From: Chloroflexi bacterium GWB2_49_20 | GTDB lineage: Bacteria > Chloroflexota > Anaerolineae > Anaerolineales > Villigracilaceae | Reading direction: 5' to 3' | DNA length: 64,000 nt | Assembly (NCBI GenBank): GCA_001796335.1 | Contig: MGMF01000005.1 | Span: 1 to 64,000, forward strand | Part shown: positions 53,335 through 63,420 of the stretch, in pieces | Numbering within the stretch: the first letter of the stretch is position 1 | Layout: each line of letters begins with the position of its first letter | Translations under genes and position numbers: made by a program | The notes under the pieces: generated by a model | Seen by the model: only the letters and a program-made list of their open reading frames with translations | What the model was told of the DNA's origin: nothing | The model's database searches: none

Positions 53335-56300
53335 ATGAAGGGTAAAGCCAGAAAAGTTGACACGTTAATCAAACTATCACTTGGTGATTCAGAGGTTCGT
53401 TATCGGCGCTGGTTTTTACGCGCCGCGCTGATTGTCGCCGTATATCTCATTTCGTTCATCATTCTCGACTTTATTACGAAACAATTTGAAGGACTCCCGG
53501 GAGTTGTCGCCTGGTATCCGCCCGCTGGGCTCACTTACACCCTATTGTTGGTATTCGGCGTGAGATTTGCGCCCGCGGTGACGATCGCCTTAATTCTCAG
53601 TAGTTTATTTATATATCGCATGCCTCAACCCCCCCATTTGCTTTTTTTGTGGGCATTCATTATTTCGTTGATTTATGGTGCAGCCGCGTGGCTCCTGCGT
53701 CATCGCATTCGCTTCGATTGGCAACTGCGAAAATTTCGAGACGTGGCTTGGTTGGTCCTCACGACTGTGTTTGTTTCAGCACTGCTTGCCATACTTTCCG
53801 TTTCGAGTTCCGCCTTGAGCAGCAATATGCCGCGCAGCGAAGTCCTACGCTCGATTTTCCTTTGGTGGATTGGTGAAACGGTCGGCGTCTTGACCATCAC
53901 ACCCTTTATGCTTATCTATGTGATGCCGTGGCTGAAACGGTTTGCGGAAGGACAGCCGCTTAGGTTGCCCACTCGCCGATCATTTCCGCATCTAACGCTT
54001 TCAGTCATTGGGCAAGCGTTCAGTCTTGCGTTTATGTTCTACTGGGTATTTGGTGCGCGCACCCTGGACGAGTTTCGGCCAATGTATCTTATTGCCTTGC
54101 CGCTCATCTGGATTGCTCTGGAGCATGGTTTCAAGGGGGTCACCATGGGAATCGTGACATTTAATTTCGGGGTGACGTTAGCGATGTTGTTTTTTCAACT
54201 CGACCTCGCTCGTTTGGGCGAACTACAACTGCTGATGATCGTCAATTGTATTGTCGGCTTGCTTATGGGAGCAGTCGTCACCGAGCGCAAACGGACGGAA
54301 ACCGAACATCAGGCTTTGTTGGAGATCCTTCAAGGTGCGGTCTCGACCAATAGCATACAGGATCTTCTCGAATTGATCCGTAAATCGCTCAACAAAGTGA
54401 TCTACGCCGAGAATTTCTTAGTGGTTTTCAAAAATAAAAGCAGCGGTTTATTTGAAGAAGTCTTTGCAGTGGATAAGTACGATCCACTCATGCCCCCTTC
54501 CAAACTTGAAAAGAGCGTCACTTCGTATGTCTTTCGTACTGGTGAGCCGCTCCTGCTGACCGATGCAAAATTCGAAATACTGATGGCGCAGGGCGAAGTG
54601 GATAGGGTCGGCACCAGGTCGGCAGTTTGGATGGGCGCACCCCTCAAAACACCCAAAGAGATGATTGGCGTGATGGCTGTCCAGAATTACGAGGACCCGG
54701 ATTGTTACTCGGAGAGAGACAAGGAATTCCTTGCCTTTGTCAGTTTGCAAGTATCACAAGTTCTCGAACGCAAGCTGGCGGAAGAAGCGCTTCGGGAGAG
54801 CGAATCCAAGTTCCGGTCATACACTGAATATGCACCTTTGGGAGTGTTCATTGTCAATGAAAAGGGTCGCTACCTTGAAGTGAATGCGGCTGCGACCGAA
54901 ATGCTGGGATACACTGAGCCTGAACTATTGCTTCTCTCGATTCCGGATATATTAACGCCACAATCATTGGAATCGGGTCTGAAACAATTCCAGAGAGTGG
55001 TACAGGATGGTTTTGCAAGTGCTGAGTTTCTATTCCGCCGCAAGGATGGCACGCAGTTCTGGGCAACGGTCCTCGTGGTGAAGCTGAGCGAAGACCGGTT
55101 CATGTCATATTGCCAGGATATCACCGAACGCAAGCTGGCGGAGGAGGTGCTGCGAGAGAACGAAGAACGTTACCGCCTGCTGGTGGAAACCCTGCCCGAT
55201 GGCGTGGTTGTTCATAGTCAGGGGTGCGTCGTCTTCGCCAACCCGGCCAGCGCCACAATAATCGGGGCAGCCAGACCAGATGATCTAATCGGTAAACCGG
55301 TTATAGAGTTTGTGCATCCTGATTCCCGGGAACTGGTTTTGAAACGCATCCAACTGTCGCTAAGCGAAGGAAGTCCAGCCTCATTGGCGGAAGAAAAATT
55401 TGTGCGGCTGGACGGAACACTGATTGACGTTGAAGTATCTGCCTTTCCATTTCATTATGCTGGTAAACAGGCCATGCTCACCGTCTTCAATGACAACACC
55501 GAGCGCAAGCAAAAGGAAGAAGAGATCCTATCCCGCACCGGGGAGCTGACGACGCTTTACACGCTTTCACGCCTTCTGGCGGATGCCGAGGAACTTGAGA
55601 ATGTGATCATGCTCGTAGTTCGCCATGTGGTGGAGAGTGTTCACACCACCTTTGCCTGCATTGCACTGTTGGTAAACGATAACCTGGTGATGCGGGGAAT
55701 CTTTCCGGTTCGAAACTTGGAGTATGGCATTGCGGTTGGTGACCGCCAGCCGATCGCCGCTCTACCAAATTGTAAACGCGTTCTGGAACAAAACGAGCCG
55801 GTCATCCTGCATGCCGGCAGCCCCGAAGTCAGCAGCGTAGAACGCGCCACCCTCCTGCTTGATTTCGCTCAATCGGTTTGCCTGGTGCCTCTGCGGGTCG
55901 GCGACCCCTCGCAGGGCTTAAACCCGCCGCTGGGTTTGCTGATCCTGGGTGAAGAACGGGGGGAAGAGCGTGCCCAATTCACACTCGATAAGGTTAACCT
56001 GGCTCGCAGCATTGGAGACCAGGCTGCATCTGCCATCCGCCGCATCCTGGAGAGCGTACAAGCCAGGCATCGTTTGCAGCAGATCGCCTCACTGCGAGAG
56101 ATCGACAGCGCCATTGCTAAATCTTTCGATCTGCGCATCAGCCTGCACATGATCCTCAAACATGTCAGCGAGCAATTGAAAGTGGATGCCGCAGATGTGC
56201 TGGTTTTGAACACCAGCCTGCAGACCCTGGAATTTTCCGCCGGGATCGGTTTTCGCTCCCGGGAAATAGAACAAACGGCGCTGCGGTCTGGTGAGGGCCA

Positions 56301-57147
56301 GGCTGGCCTGGCCTTCCGCGAGCGGCGCATGGTTCAAATCCCGGATGTCGCTGCCAGCGGAACCGTCTTCGCCCAGCCTGAATTGCTGAAGGCAGAACAA
56401 GTCGCGGCTTACTTCGCTGTGCCGTTGATCATAAAAGGACAGGTTAACGGCGTGCTGGAAATCTACCAGCGCACCCCGCTCGAACCTGATGAAGAATGGC
56501 TCGATTTCCTCAATACCCTGGCCGGGCAAGCCGCGCTCGCCATTGATAATGACCATATGTTTTATGGACTGCAGCGCTCCAACCTCGAACTGGGTCTGGC
56601 CTACGACGCCACCATCGAAGGCTGGTCGCATGCCCTCGACTTGCGCGATAACGAGACCGAGGGTCACACCCAGCGCGTGACCGAAATGACGGTCAAATTG
56701 GCGCGCTCCTTTGGAATCATTAAAGACGAATTGAGGCAGGTCCGCTGGGGTGCGCTGCTGCACGACATTGGCAAGATGGGAGTCCCGGATGGCATCCTGC
56801 TTAAACCCGGCCCACTGACTGACGAAGAATGGGTGGTGATGAAGAAACACCCAACCTTTGCGTACGAGATGCTTTCGCCCATTCAATACCTGAAAGCAGC
56901 GCTGGATATCCCGTACTGCCATCATGAGAAGTGGGACGGCACGGGTTACCCACGCGGTTTGAAAGGTGAGCAGATCCCACTGGTGGCGCGCATCTTTGCC
57001 GTGGTCGACGTCTGGGATGCTTTGACCTCAGATCGCTCCTACCGCAAGGCCTGGACAAAAGAAAAAGCTCTCGAATATATCCGTACTTCATCCGGGACAC
57101 ACTTTGACCCGCAGGTGGTTGAAAAGTTCTTTCAGGAATTTGGATAG
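53335..57147 (+). CDS. MASE1-GAF-PAS-PAS-GAF-GAF-HD-GYP c-di-GMP phosphodiesterase
   Basis: The 1270-residue membrane sensor starts with a MASE1-type domain of about eight helices (about 25-315; GVVAWYPPAGLTYTLLL is typical). A GAF domain (about 330-475), two PAS domains (about 482-600 and 603-725; DITERKLAEE linkers), and two GAF domains (about 735-905 and 910-1075) follow. The HD-GYP domain (about 1085-1265) is intact: GHTQRVTEM, LLHDIGKMGVPDGILLKPG, and HHEKWDGTGYPRGLKGEQIP (HD and GYP motifs). It should hydrolyse cyclic di-GMP in response to signals sensed by the GAF/PAS domains. The next gene, 57 bases on, is a GGDEF protein that would make it. Confidence 0.93.
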   Translation: MKGKARKVDTLIKLSLGDSEVRYRRWFLRAALIVAVYLISFIILDFITKQFEGLPGVVAWYPPAGLTYTLLLVFGVRFAPAVTIALILSSLFIYRMPQPPHLLFLWAFIISLIYGAAAWLLRHRIRFDWQLRKFRDVAWLVLTTVFVSALLAILSVSSSALSSNMPRSEVLRSIFLWWIGETVGVLTITPFMLIYVMPWLKRFAEGQPLRLPTRRSFPHLTLSVIGQAFSLAFMFYWVFGARTLDEFRPMYLIALPLIWIALEHGFKGVTMGIVTFNFGVTLAMLFFQLDLARLGELQLLMIVNCIVGLLMGAVVTERKRTETEHQALLEILQGAVSTNSIQDLLELIRKSLNKVIYAENFLVVFKNKSSGLFEEVFAVDKYDPLMPPSKLEKSVTSYVFRTGEPLLLTDAKFEILMAQGEVDRVGTRSAVWMGAPLKTPKEMIGVMAVQNYEDPDCYSERDKEFLAFVSLQVSQVLERKLAEEALRESESKFRSYTEYAPLGVFIVNEKGRYLEVNAAATEMLGYTEPELLLLSIPDILTPQSLESGLKQFQRVVQDGFASAEFLFRRKDGTQFWATVLVVKLSEDRFMSYCQDITERKLAEEVLRENEERYRLLVETLPDGVVVHSQGCVVFANPASATIIGAARPDDLIGKPVIEFVHPDSRELVLKRIQLSLSEGSPASLAEEKFVRLDGTLIDVEVSAFPFHYAGKQAMLTVFNDNTERKQKEEEILSRTGELTTLYTLSRLLADAEELENVIMLVVRHVVESVHTTFACIALLVNDNLVMRGIFPVRNLEYGIAVGDRQPIAALPNCKRVLEQNEPVILHAGSPEVSSVERATLLLDFAQSVCLVPLRVGDPSQGLNPPLGLLILGEERGEERAQFTLDKVNLARSIGDQAASAIRRILESVQARHRLQQIASLREIDSAIAKSFDLRISLHMILKHVSEQLKVDAADVLVLNTSLQTLEFSAGIGFRSREIEQTALRSGEGQAGLAFRERRMVQIPDVAASGTVFAQPELLKAEQVAAYFAVPLIIKGQVNGVLEIYQRTPLEPDEEWLDFLNTLAGQAALAIDNDHMFYGLQRSNLELGLAYDATIEGWSHALDLRDNETEGHTQRVTEMTVKLARSFGIIKDELRQVRWGALLHDIGKMGVPDGILLKPGPLTDEEWVVMKKHPTFAYEMLSPIQYLKAALDIPYCHHEKWDGTGYPRGLKGEQIPLVARIFAVVDVWDALTSDRSYRKAWTKEKALEYIRTSSGTHFDPQVVEKFFQEFG

Positions 57148-57204
57148 AACATGTTAAAATTCACACAAGTTTTTACAATCATGTAATAGACAAGTAGGAT
57201 GACC

Positions 57205-60177
57205 ATGAGAAAAGAAGCTGAAATCCAGGCAGCCTTTGAACGCAGCGCGGTACTATTCATGGTGTTCGTGTTCGCAATCAGCCTCCTGGCTCTCACAGGC
57301 TGGTTGTTCAACAAGCCGATTCTTGCCTCCCTCCGGCCTGATTATATACCCATGGCACCCAGCAGCGCGTTGATTTTACTGGGATTGAGCACGACCTGGT
57401 TCTTAAACAGGATATTTCCAATCCGGCGTGGTATCAGGATCCTTGTACAGGCTGGACTGGTGGGGATGTTGGTCATTGTTCTCATCCTCAGTCTCAGGTC
57501 TTTGACCGGTGTCGGATCTGATCTTGAGCAATGGCTTTACCCAACCCCCGCCTTGTTCGGGCAGATTTTAACTGCCCGCATGTCTCCACTGACTGCCCTG
57601 GGTTTCTTCCTGGTGATCCCGGCATTTCTTTTGCTGACCGGGCACCAATCGGGAAAGCGCACAAGAAGTGCTTCTGCCGCCCTATCCCTGGCTGTGTTCA
57701 CCCTCAGTAGTTTAAATATGCTTGGATACTTATACGGAGCACCGCTACTTTATGGGGGCACGCTTATCCCGATGGCAGTTACCACCGCTCTCTCTTTCTG
57801 GTTCCTCAGCCTGGCATCGCTGTTGACGGCTGGGCCGACTTGTTGGCCGGTCAGGATGTACGTAGGCCCTTCTCTAAAGGCGCGCTTTATACGGGCATTC
57901 ATACCGTCCTCGATCTTAATAGTCCTGGTCCAGGGTCTTTTCAGTACGGCTGTCCCCTGGATCGTCAATCCTGGTATGAAAGTGGCTGTTGCGGTGTTCG
58001 TGGCTATGATGATCGTCCTCCTCATCATTTCGCTCATCGCAAAAAACTTAAGTGCAGAAATGGAACGCGGCAAGAAGGCGGAGGAAGCGCTGCAAGCGTC
58101 TGAAGCAGAACTGCGAGCCCTGTTCACCTCCATGCATGATGTAGTGCTGGTGATTGACCGCGATGGAGTTTATCGCAAGATCGCCCCCACCAATCCTGAG
58201 TTGCTGGTCAAACCGCCGGAGGAACTGCTCGGTAAAACTTTGCGAGATGTTTTCCTGCCCGAACAGGCCGTTAACTTTTTCAATGCTATAAAGAAGGTCT
58301 TGGACACAAAACAAACCGCCAGGATTGAATATGATCTCATCATTGGAGATCGAACCGTGTGGTTCGAAACGTCCATCTCACCGTTGACAGAAGACAGCAC
58401 TCTCTGGGTGGCGCACGATATTACCCAACGCAAGCGGGCGGAAGAAGCGCTGCGAGAGAACGAGGCGCGGCTCGATCTTACGCTGCAGTTGGCTGGTATG
58501 GGGGTCTGGCACATGGATATCAACAAGAACAAACGCTATTTTGACGACCAGACCTGTCGTCTTCTGGGCATCAATTCCGCGACGTTTACTGGTGCCGCAG
58601 AAGAATTCATTGGAGTGGTACATCCTGACGACCAGGAAACGATCAAAGTGGAACTGGCCCGGACCATAGAGCAGGATGTGCTGTACGAACCGGAGTACCG
58701 CGTGGTCTGGGCGGACGGGTCTGTCCATTATATTACTTCCCGCGCCAGGTTGTCCCGCGATGATAAGGGCGCGCCGATAAAGGTCAATGGCATCCTTTGG
58801 GACATCACTGAGCGCAAGCAAGTTGAAGAAGAGTTGGTGAAACTGCGAGAAGCGATGGACGACTCCAATGAGGCAATATTCATGACCGACTGCGAGGGGG
58901 TTATCACCTTTGTAAATCCGGGGTTCACGCACCTGTACGGTTACACCGCCGACGAGGTTGTGGGCAAGACCACACCACGCATTTTGAAAAGTGGAAGGAT
59001 GAAACCGGACGACTATGCGACCCTTTGGCAGACCCTTCTGAACAAGCAAGTGATAAGGGGCGAATTGATCAATAAAACGAAAGATGGCCGCCTGCTGAAC
59101 ATCGAGGGCTCGGCCAATCCCATTCTCAACCAGCAGGAGGAGATCATCGGCTTTCTAGCCATCCAGCGCGACATCACCGAGCACAAGCGGGCAGAGAAAG
59201 TACAGGAGACGATTTACAGGATCACCCAGGCCGCCATCACCAGCAATGGGATCGAGGTGCTCTACCAATCCATCCAAACCATCCTTGGAGAATTGATCAC
59301 GACGGAGAATTTCTACATTGCATTGTACGACCCGGTCAACGAATTGATCAGCTTCCCCTATTATGTGGATCAATATGACGAAGCGCCAACCGCACCGACA
59401 AAGATCCAGGGGCTGACTGGATATGTGCTTCGCACCGGACATCCCTTATTGGCCACCCGTGAGATCTTAGACCAACTCGTCGGACAAGGTGAAGTGGAGG
59501 CAGTGGGGACGGTGGGCGTGGACTGGATAGGTGCACCATTGAAAGTGGAAGGTCGCATGATCGGTGTCATGGCGGTGCAAAGTTACACCGAGGGGATCCA
59601 TTTTGACCAGGAAGACTTGAACCTTTTGGAGTTCGTCTCCACCCAGGTGGCCCAGGCTATCGAGCGCAAACGCATGGAAGAGGAGATACGCAGTTTATCA
59701 TTGACCGATGAGCTGACCGGGTTGTACAACCGGCGGGGCTTCACACTCCTGGCTGAACAGGAGCTGAAACTGGCGCAGCGATTAAAGAGAAGCGAGCTGT
59801 TGTTGTTCGGAGATTTGGATAACCTGAAGATGATTAATGATACTTGGGGACACACTCAAGGAGACCAGGCTCTAATGGAAGTTGGCACTATTCTGAAAGA
59901 GACTCTTCGCGGGACAGATATCGCAGCCCGCTTCGGCGGGGACGAGTTTGTGGTCCTGGCCATGGATGTCTCCATGGAAAGTGCGGATATCCTGATAAAT
60001 CACATCCAGTCTGCCCTGGAGAGGAGCAATCAGCAAGGAAGTCGGCCATTTCAACTGTCCATCAGCATCGGAATTGCGACTTATGATCCGGAGGCTCCCT
60101 GCACAGTGAGTGAATTGATCGCCCAGGCAGATGGCCTGATGTACGCTCAGAAGCAGGCCATGAAAGGAAAAAAGTAG
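57205..60177 (+). CDS. Membrane-bound PAS-PAS-PAS-GAF-GGDEF diguanylate cyclase
   Basis: The 990-residue protein has an N-terminal region with about eight hydrophobic helices (about 10-280), of a sensor type I do not recognise. Three PAS domains follow (about 295-410, 420-540 and 545-665; ITQRKRAEE and ITERKQVEE linkers), then a GAF (about 675-820) and a GGDEF domain (about 830-990). The active site FGGDEF is intact and preceded by RGTD, five residues upstream, which fits the RxxD inhibitory site for feedback by c-di-GMP. I prefer the ATG at 57205, as AGG lies six bases upstream; the ATG at 57199 has it abutting. It pairs with the HD-GYP gene. Confidence 0.93.
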   Translation: MRKEAEIQAAFERSAVLFMVFVFAISLLALTGWLFNKPILASLRPDYIPMAPSSALILLGLSTTWFLNRIFPIRRGIRILVQAGLVGMLVIVLILSLRSLTGVGSDLEQWLYPTPALFGQILTARMSPLTALGFFLVIPAFLLLTGHQSGKRTRSASAALSLAVFTLSSLNMLGYLYGAPLLYGGTLIPMAVTTALSFWFLSLASLLTAGPTCWPVRMYVGPSLKARFIRAFIPSSILIVLVQGLFSTAVPWIVNPGMKVAVAVFVAMMIVLLIISLIAKNLSAEMERGKKAEEALQASEAELRALFTSMHDVVLVIDRDGVYRKIAPTNPELLVKPPEELLGKTLRDVFLPEQAVNFFNAIKKVLDTKQTARIEYDLIIGDRTVWFETSISPLTEDSTLWVAHDITQRKRAEEALRENEARLDLTLQLAGMGVWHMDINKNKRYFDDQTCRLLGINSATFTGAAEEFIGVVHPDDQETIKVELARTIEQDVLYEPEYRVVWADGSVHYITSRARLSRDDKGAPIKVNGILWDITERKQVEEELVKLREAMDDSNEAIFMTDCEGVITFVNPGFTHLYGYTADEVVGKTTPRILKSGRMKPDDYATLWQTLLNKQVIRGELINKTKDGRLLNIEGSANPILNQQEEIIGFLAIQRDITEHKRAEKVQETIYRITQAAITSNGIEVLYQSIQTILGELITTENFYIALYDPVNELISFPYYVDQYDEAPTAPTKIQGLTGYVLRTGHPLLATREILDQLVGQGEVEAVGTVGVDWIGAPLKVEGRMIGVMAVQSYTEGIHFDQEDLNLLEFVSTQVAQAIERKRMEEEIRSLSLTDELTGLYNRRGFTLLAEQELKLAQRLKRSELLLFGDLDNLKMINDTWGHTQGDQALMEVGTILKETLRGTDIAARFGGDEFVVLAMDVSMESADILINHIQSALERSNQQGSRPFQLSISIGIATYDPEAPCTVSELIAQADGLMYAQKQAMKGKK

Positions 60178-60251
60178 ACCGGTTTTCAAACCCGACAGCA
60201 CTGGTAGCTCTCCAATTTATTATCCAGACTCTTGATGAACAGCAATTATGC

Positions 60252-60292
60252 CAAAAAATAAAATGCGCTCTCCATTTTTGGAGAGCGCTTCT
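60252..60292. terminator. Terminator hairpin between GGDEF gene and hemL
   Basis: A perfect 9-bp stem (GCGCTCTCC at 60265-60273 and GGAGAGCGC at 60280-60288). On the minus strand it is followed by ATTTTATTTTTTGG, a good T-run, for transcripts of hemL. On the plus strand the tail is TTCTC and weaker, so it may serve both convergent genes. Confidence 0.7.
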
Positions 60293-60344
60293 CACAGTTC
60301 CTTTATTCCTAGGGTCGAACTCCTTTGCATGGGGCTTTCATTGG

Positions 60345-60467
60345 CCTAAATTTACCCCCTGCGGGGGGCTTCGACCACAGGGAGTGCTGTGCGTACCCGC
60401 CTGCCCCGGTTCTTTGGGGTATTTGAGAAAGGGGATGCTTACGCGATCCGCGCGGGAAACGTTATGG
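60345..60467 (+). repeat. Dispersed repeat family 3, copy C
   Basis: Starts CCTAAATTTACC with a CCCCCTGC/GCGGGGGG mini-hairpin, then TTCGACCACAGGGAGTGC, GCGTACCCGCCTGCCCCGG, TTCTTTGGGGTAT and GCTTACGCGATCCGCGCGGG. It lacks the ATGCGACTCGG block of copies A and B. It lies in the 469-base gap before hemL. Confidence 0.75.
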
Positions 60468-60646
60468 TCAGCTTGTGAGTCCCGACCAATGCAAATGAGT
60501 ACGAAACCGTAGAACGTAACAAATACGGAGGCGTTAGATGAGATTGATAAAGTCGCTGGTTTACCAGCCAGTCTCAAATATCATAGTAGTCTTGCTTTGT
60601 TCCTTCAAGGCATCCTGGTGCTAACAAACAGGATTAATGCGTTCAT

Positions 60647-61930
60647 TTACAAAGATTTAAAAGCCTGCGCGGCAGCAGCAATCGTGGCTTCAATATCTTC
60701 GTCCGTATGAACCATGGACATGAACCCGGCCTCAAAAGCAGATGGCGCCAGGTAAACGCCATTTTCCAGCATCTTTTGAAAAAACTGGCCATAGCGAGCT
60801 TTATCTGCCATTTTGACTGTACTCCAATTTTCTGGCACAACTTCGCTGAAGAAGGTGGTAAACATCGTACCAACCCGTGTCTGCTGGATGGGAATCCCGG
60901 CAGTTTTGGCCGCCGCTCCGATCCCGGAGGTCAATTTGGCTGAAGCATGCTCCAGTTGGTCCCATACCCCGGGTTCCTTCAATAGATCCAGGGCAACCAT
61001 ACCAGCAGCCATTGCCAGCGGGTTGCCAGAAAGCGTCCCGGCCTGATACATCGGGCCAAGCGGGGCAACCAGCTCCATGATCTCTTTTTTACCTCCATAC
61101 GCGCCGACAGGCAATCCACCGCCGATGACCTTTCCCAGCGTCGATAGATCGGGAACGATGTTGTATAGCGCCTGTGCACCATTAAGATGTACCCGGAAGC
61201 CAGTCATGACTTCATCAAATATGAGTACAGTCTCTTCACGCAGCGTGATGTCGCGCAACCCCTGCAGGAATCCACCTGCAGGTGGAACAACGCCCATATT
61301 ACCTGCCACAGGTTCAACAATGATGGCTGCAATCTGGTTGGGATATTGTTTGAACAGGGTTTCGACCGAAGCGAGATCATTGTAAATGGCAATCAGTGTA
61401 TCCGCAGCAGTGGCTGCAGGCACACCCGGTGAGTCAGGCAACCCAAGTGTGGCGACGCCCGAACCAGCCTGCACCAGGAGCATATCGGCGTGACCGTGGT
61501 AGCAGCCCTCAAATTTGATGATCTTGTCCCGTCTTGTATAGGCACGCGCCAGGCGCAATGCGGACATGGTCGCTTCGGTACCCGAATTGACAAACCGGAT
61601 CATCTCGATATTGGGCATGAAGTTCATAACCCGCCTGGCCAGTTCAATTTCAAGCGGACTGGGGGCACCATAGGAGGTGCCTTTCAACGCGGCTTGCTGT
61701 ACTGCTTCGACCACTCTTGGATGGGCATGACCGCTGATCAGAGGACCCCAGGAAAGCACATAGTCAATGAAACGGTTACCGTCCACATCGTAGAGATAAG
61801 GACCTTGACCGCGTTCGATGAACAGCGGCTGACCACCTACTGCACGGAAAGCACGCACGGGCGAATTAACACCGCCGGGAAAAACTAGCTGGGCTTGTTG
61901 GAAGAGATTAATTGATTTCTGGATATTCAT
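60647..61930 (-). CDS. hemL: Glutamate-1-semialdehyde 2,1-aminomutase
   Basis: The 427-residue PLP enzyme makes 5-aminolevulinate from glutamate-1-semialdehyde in the C5 route to tetrapyrroles. The PLP lysine is in LSTLGKVIGGGLPVGAYGG (about residue 268), and FVNSGTEATMSALRLARAYT and LIFDEVMTGFRVH are typical. The N-terminal FPGGVNSPVRAF identifies GSA aminotransferases rather than other class III enzymes. It lies 15 bases after the HemY-type oxidase gene on the same strand. The two enzymes lie at opposite ends of heme synthesis. Confidence 0.96.
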   Translation of the reverse strand: MNIQKSINLFQQAQLVFPGGVNSPVRAFRAVGGQPLFIERGQGPYLYDVDGNRFIDYVLSWGPLISGHAHPRVVEAVQQAALKGTSYGAPSPLEIELARRVMNFMPNIEMIRFVNSGTEATMSALRLARAYTRRDKIIKFEGCYHGHADMLLVQAGSGVATLGLPDSPGVPAATAADTLIAIYNDLASVETLFKQYPNQIAAIIVEPVAGNMGVVPPAGGFLQGLRDITLREETVLIFDEVMTGFRVHLNGAQALYNIVPDLSTLGKVIGGGLPVGAYGGKKEIMELVAPLGPMYQAGTLSGNPLAMAAGMVALDLLKEPGVWDQLEHASAKLTSGIGAAAKTAGIPIQQTRVGTMFTTFFSEVVPENWSTVKMADKARYGQFFQKMLENGVYLAPSAFEAGFMSMVHTDEDIEATIAAAAQAFKSL

Positions 61931-61945
61931 AATATCACATCGTTT

Positions 61946-63418
61946 TTATCCTGGATGAGCGGAGTTTTCTAAAATATGCAGATTCATATCTGCACATTTT
62001 TGCGCATGTGCGCTTATTATTTTTTCTATGGCCATTTCACCGGAATGGATGCAGTCAGGGATACCAATGCCTCGATAGCCATTCCCTGCCAGGGCAAGGC
62101 TTGAGTACTTTTCAAGGGCAGCCTCAATTTTGGCCAGCTTTTCGGGGTGACCCAGGTTGTACTGTGGCATGGCCTGTTCCCAGATGAAGACGCGACTGAC
62201 CAGCGGTTCGGCGGTAATCCCGAGGGTCAGTTCGAGTTCTTCACGGGCCAGTTCCAGAAGACTGTCCTTGTCCCAGCGGATGTCAGATTCCTGCCCGGCC
62301 CGCCCTACAAAGACCCGGATCAATGAGCAGCCTGAGGGGGCTCGGTGTGGAAATTTGGTGGAGGTCCAGGTACAGGCCAAAGCACGACGCCCCTCACGAC
62401 GGGGGATGACATAGCCATACCCGTCCAACTGGCGGGACAGGTCGCTCTGACGATAGGCCAAAGTGACTGTGGCTGTGGAAGTGTAGGGTATGCTTTGTAA
62501 AACAGAGGCAAGGTCTGGATCCAACCTTGAAAGGATACTGGCAGAAGCAAAGGCTGGGGCTGCCAGAATAACCCCATCAGTCTGCAGACTCTCGCCGTTT
62601 TCGAGTTCAACCTGCCAGGAAGCTGCCACATCCTGATAGGCTATGGAGCTTACCTGGGTATTGAGTCTCATTTCAACTCCATTATGCGTCAGGTTAGTAA
62701 CCAGTGCTTCGACGATCTCGGATAGCCCGGTGGTGGGAGTGAGAAAAGCGGACCGAGAGCCCTGCGTGGAACTTCCGCGGGCTGCCATTTGCTTCCGCAT
62801 TTGGAGGGCGCCGCGTGCCAGTGAGCCATGTTTGCTCTCCAGGTCTTGCAGGTAGGGAAAGGTGGATTGCAGCGAAAGCCTGTCGCCGTTCCCAGCGTAG
62901 ATGCCGGACATGAGCGGTTCGATCAGGTTTTCGTAGGCTTCCCTGCCGAGCCGGCGGGAGACGAAACTGCCCAGGCTTTCATCGTGATGACCATTGTGAG
63001 CTGGGAGCAGGAAATCAAAGCCCATGCGTACTTTTCCAGGCCATGAAACCAGTCGGGATTTCAGAATGGAGGGGATATCGGTAGGGACCATCATTGCCAG
63101 ACCATCGGGCAGTGGCTCAAGCCGGTTGTGGTGCAGAACATAGGTATTCTTATGATGGGGGTTGGTGCCATGCAAACGATCGGAGAGACCCAGTTCCTGG
63201 CAGAGTGTCACGCCCCAGGGTTTGGTGGCGAGAAAGGTATCGGGACCGCCTTCGATAATGAAATCGCCAGCCTCGAAAGGGACGCGCTGGGTGGTGATCT
63301 TGCCGCCCCACCTGTCACTGGCTTCAATCAGGGTGATCTGGCCGTCGGGGACTAGCTTTTGAGCGTAATATGCGGCAGATAACCCGGAGATACCGCCGCC
63401 GATGATGATGATTTTCAT
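61946..63418 (-). CDS. hemY: HemY-type protoporphyrinogen/coproporphyrinogen III oxidase
   Basis: The 490-residue FAD protein starts with a dinucleotide-binding site IIIGGGISGLSAAYYAQ and TLIEASDRWGGKITT. It has the family loop EGGPDTFLATKP, the LTTGLSEIVEALV-like PTTGLSEIVEALVTNL segment, and the C-terminal LALAGNGYRGIGIPDCIHSGE. It oxidises protoporphyrinogen IX or coproporphyrinogen III; which one cannot be told from these motifs alone. I chose ATG 63418; the start is two bases after the stop of the DUF4491 gene, with no separate ribosome site, so translation is coupled. O2 dependence would be notable in an anaerobe. Confidence 0.93.
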   Translation of the reverse strand: MKIIIIGGGISGLSAAYYAQKLVPDGQITLIEASDRWGGKITTQRVPFEAGDFIIEGGPDTFLATKPWGVTLCQELGLSDRLHGTNPHHKNTYVLHHNRLEPLPDGLAMMVPTDIPSILKSRLVSWPGKVRMGFDFLLPAHNGHHDESLGSFVSRRLGREAYENLIEPLMSGIYAGNGDRLSLQSTFPYLQDLESKHGSLARGALQMRKQMAARGSSTQGSRSAFLTPTTGLSEIVEALVTNLTHNGVEMRLNTQVSSIAYQDVAASWQVELENGESLQTDGVILAAPAFASASILSRLDPDLASVLQSIPYTSTATVTLAYRQSDLSRQLDGYGYVIPRREGRRALACTWTSTKFPHRAPSGCSLIRVFVGRAGQESDIRWDKDSLLELAREELELTLGITAEPLVSRVFIWEQAMPQYNLGHPEKLAKIEAALEKYSSLALAGNGYRGIGIPDCIHSGEMAIEKIISAHAQKCADMNLHILENSAHPG

Positions 63419-63420
63419 AA

